Origin: an uncultured Selenomonadaceae bacterium
GTDB lineage: Bacteria; Bacillota; Negativicutes; Selenomonadales; Selenomonadaceae
DNA length: 7,038 nt
Reading direction: 5' to 3'
NCBI GenBank assembly: GCA_905236665.1
Contig: CAJONF010000035.1
Span: 1 to 7,038, forward strand
The notes under the pieces were generated by a model. It did no database searches. It had not been told where the DNA came from and worked only from the letters and a program-made list of their open reading frames with translations. This document shows, in pieces, positions 6,004 to 7,038 of the stretch; position 1 is the first letter of the stretch, and the number at the start of each line of letters is the position of its first letter. The translations under genes were made by a program, and so were the position numbers.

Positions 6004-7038
6004 TTAGTTTTGTCCTTTGGAAAGTTCGTCGTCAAAAGATGGCGCATTGTCAACGGGCGGCGCAGGTTCAATGTAAACAGGTTCCGGCTCGCGAATTGGT
6101 TCAATGTAAATCGGTTCCGGATCGCGGACGGGTTCGGGTTCATGATAAACAGGTTCGACAGGTTCGGTGTAATCGGGCACGCCTTCGGGCTTCTGCGTAT
6201 AATCATGCTCCGGTTCGCGGACGGGTTCCGGCTCATGATAAGCAGGTTCTTGATAATTATTGCGCGGCGTTTCCTCTTCGTAATGATCGCGGTTACGGCT
6301 GTTATCGCGGACTTCGGTGACGATATTTTTTCTGCTACGTCTGTCAATAACATATTCGTCGAAGTCGTGCGCAGGGACATTGAGCAAAGCGTTTTGCATG
6401 AAATGGCTCCAAATTGTTGCGGGAAGAGTTCCGCCCATTATGCCATCTAAGCTTGAGTTATCGTCGTTGCCAATCCACACTGAAGCCACTAAGTCCGGCG
6501 TATATCCTACAAACCACGCGTCGTTATAATTGCTGGTCGTGCCGGTTTTACCTGCGGCGGGTCGCCCAATAGCCGCGCCTTTACCCGTGCCGCGTATGAT
6601 AACATCTTCAAGCATACTGGTTAAATCCGCGGCTCCTTCAGGGCTGACAACTTGCCGACCTTCGGGAACGACTTCATGAATAATATTTCCGTTGCGGTCT
6701 AAAACTTTTGTTATGGCGACGTGCGGGACATGAACGCCGCTGTTAGCAAAAGTTCCATACGCGCTGGCAATTTCGAGCGGAGTAACTCCACGCGTCAAGC
6801 CGCCAAGAGCCGTGGCAAGGTTAGCGTCATTAGGATCGCCGTCCAAAACAAAAGTAGAAATGCCCATTTCCTGCGCGTAATAAATCGCCTTGTCCATGCC
6901 CAGAGCTTGAGCCATTTTTACGGTCGGGACGTTCATAGAAAAAGTTGCAACTGTTCGCAATGTCACGTTGCCGCTAAAACGTCGGCTATCGTTTTGCGGT
7001 CGCCAACCGTCGATATTAATCGGGCTGTCCTCAATGAC
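6004..7038 (-). CDS. mrcA: Class A penicillin-binding protein 1A, C-terminal part (5' end beyond the window)
   Basis: Bifunctional peptidoglycan glycosyltransferase/transpeptidase, anchored in the inner membrane with its domains in the periplasm. Only the last 344 residues are visible; the frame is open to the right edge, so the glycosyltransferase domain and the catalytic SxxK serine lie outside. The visible part holds the transpeptidase S-x-N motif (SMN, visible residues 34-36, followed by VPTVK), the class A signature GVTPLEIASAYGTFAN, and the KTG box (AGKTGTTSNYNDAWFVGYTP, KTG at 164-166) followed by VWIGND. After the domain, from about residue 245, comes a roughly 100-residue tail rich in Pro, Glu and Tyr, with units such as YHEPEPVREPE and EPVYIEP. 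Such tails are usually disordered and vary between species. The gene ends in TAA, 32 bases before the next start. The family call is very safe; the symbol is by analogy with PBP1A, and ponA would serve equally. Confidence 0.95.
   Translation of the reverse strand, partial: VIEDSPINIDGWRPQNDSRRFSGNVTLRTVATFSMNVPTVKMAQALGMDKAIYYAQEMGISTFVLDGDPNDANLATALGGLTRGVTPLEIASAYGTFANSGVHVPHVAITKVLDRNGNIIHEVVPEGRQVVSPEGAADLTSMLEDVIIRGTGKGAAIGRPAAGKTGTTSNYNDAWFVGYTPDLVASVWIGNDDNSSLDGIMGGTLPATIWSHFMQNALLNVPAHDFDEYVIDRRSRKNIVTEVRDNSRNRDHYEEETPRNNYQEPAYHEPEPVREPEHDYTQKPEGVPDYTEPVEPVYHEPEPVRDPEPIYIEPIREPEPVYIEPAPPVDNAPSFDDELSKGQN
6058..6258 (-). repeat. Imperfect coding repeats encoding the Pro/Glu-rich tail of the PBP
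   Basis: Two kinds of direct repeat are visible in the DNA. A 36-base unit at 6121-6156 recurs at 6214-6249 with four mismatches (93 bases apart, 31 codons). A 29-base unit at 6065-6093 recurs at 6098-6126 with a few mismatches (33 bases apart, 11 codons). Both spacings are multiples of three, so copy number could change without breaking the frame. They encode EPEPVRE/DPE and EPxYIEP units at the protein's C-terminus, which suggests a tail that grew by slippage or recombination. Confidence 0.75.

Noticed and set aside
6058..6258. CRISPR-like alternating repeats
   Set aside because: Repeat spacing is irregular, units are imperfect and the region is in-frame coding sequence for the PBP tail.
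5886..6380. Minus-strand open frame of 164 codons in another frame over the PBP tail
   Set aside because: It overlaps the certain PBP frame; its repetitive S/R/N/P content follows from reading the repeat DNA out of frame.
5914..6450. Plus-strand open frame of 178 codons
   Set aside because: It is antisense to the PBP tail; its F/R/N-rich repeats are simply the reverse of the EPEP-coding repeats, with no SD or family likeness.
1..7038. A novel defence or mobile system
   Set aside because: No transposase, integrase, nuclease, toxin-antitoxin pair, tRNA or attachment-site structure is visible; the genes are explained by pilus assembly and envelope functions.

Overview
This window shows seven genes, all read on the minus strand (right to left). 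The organism looks like a diderm bacterium with Firmicutes-like expression signals. An outer-membrane secretin implies two membranes. The AT-rich spacers, very strong Shine-Dalgarno (SD) sites (AGGAGG, GGAGG, AAGGAGGTGA), TTG/GTG start choices and a consensus sigma-A-type promoter resemble low-GC Firmicutes. A Negativicutes-like (Selenomonas/Veillonella-type) host fits best, but this is inference and no rRNA or marker gene is present to settle it.

Right block (about 7038 to 3965), in transcription order: the 3' part of a class A penicillin-binding protein (PBP1A type), whose start lies beyond the right edge; a fucosyltransferase-like glycan gene split by a frameshift at an 11-base C tract; a secreted SYLF/Ysc84-domain protein; and a secreted protein made of two SH3-like repeats. 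Gaps are 32, 14 and 21 bases, so these could be one transcript dealing with the envelope (peptidoglycan synthesis, surface glycan, periplasmic proteins). A weak AU-rich terminator-like stretch follows.

Left block (about 3872 to 1): a perfect TTGACA/TATAAT promoter drives cpaB, the secretin cpaC/rcpA and the ATPase-like cpaE/tadZ, with gaps of 18 and 19 bases. These are the assembly genes of a Tad/Flp-type (tight adherence) pilus: CpaB is a periplasmic partner of the secretin, the secretin is the outer-membrane pore, and CpaE/TadZ is a polar localisation factor. The motor ATPase and inner-membrane platform genes (cpaF/tadA, tadB, tadC) are expected beyond the left edge. The last 149 bases hold no gene, but carry a 43-bp imperfect tandem repeat and a very strong SD aimed off the left end.

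Most noteworthy points: the C11 tract that splits the glycosyltransferase-like gene (a possible phase-variation switch, or a sequencing or assembly error); the degenerate P-loop and missing receiver domain of CpaE; Pro/Glu/Lys-rich C-terminal tails on three different envelope proteins; and the repeat/SD structure at the left edge. I do not see a clearly new multi-gene system; the window is mainly pilus assembly plus envelope genes with some unusual features.
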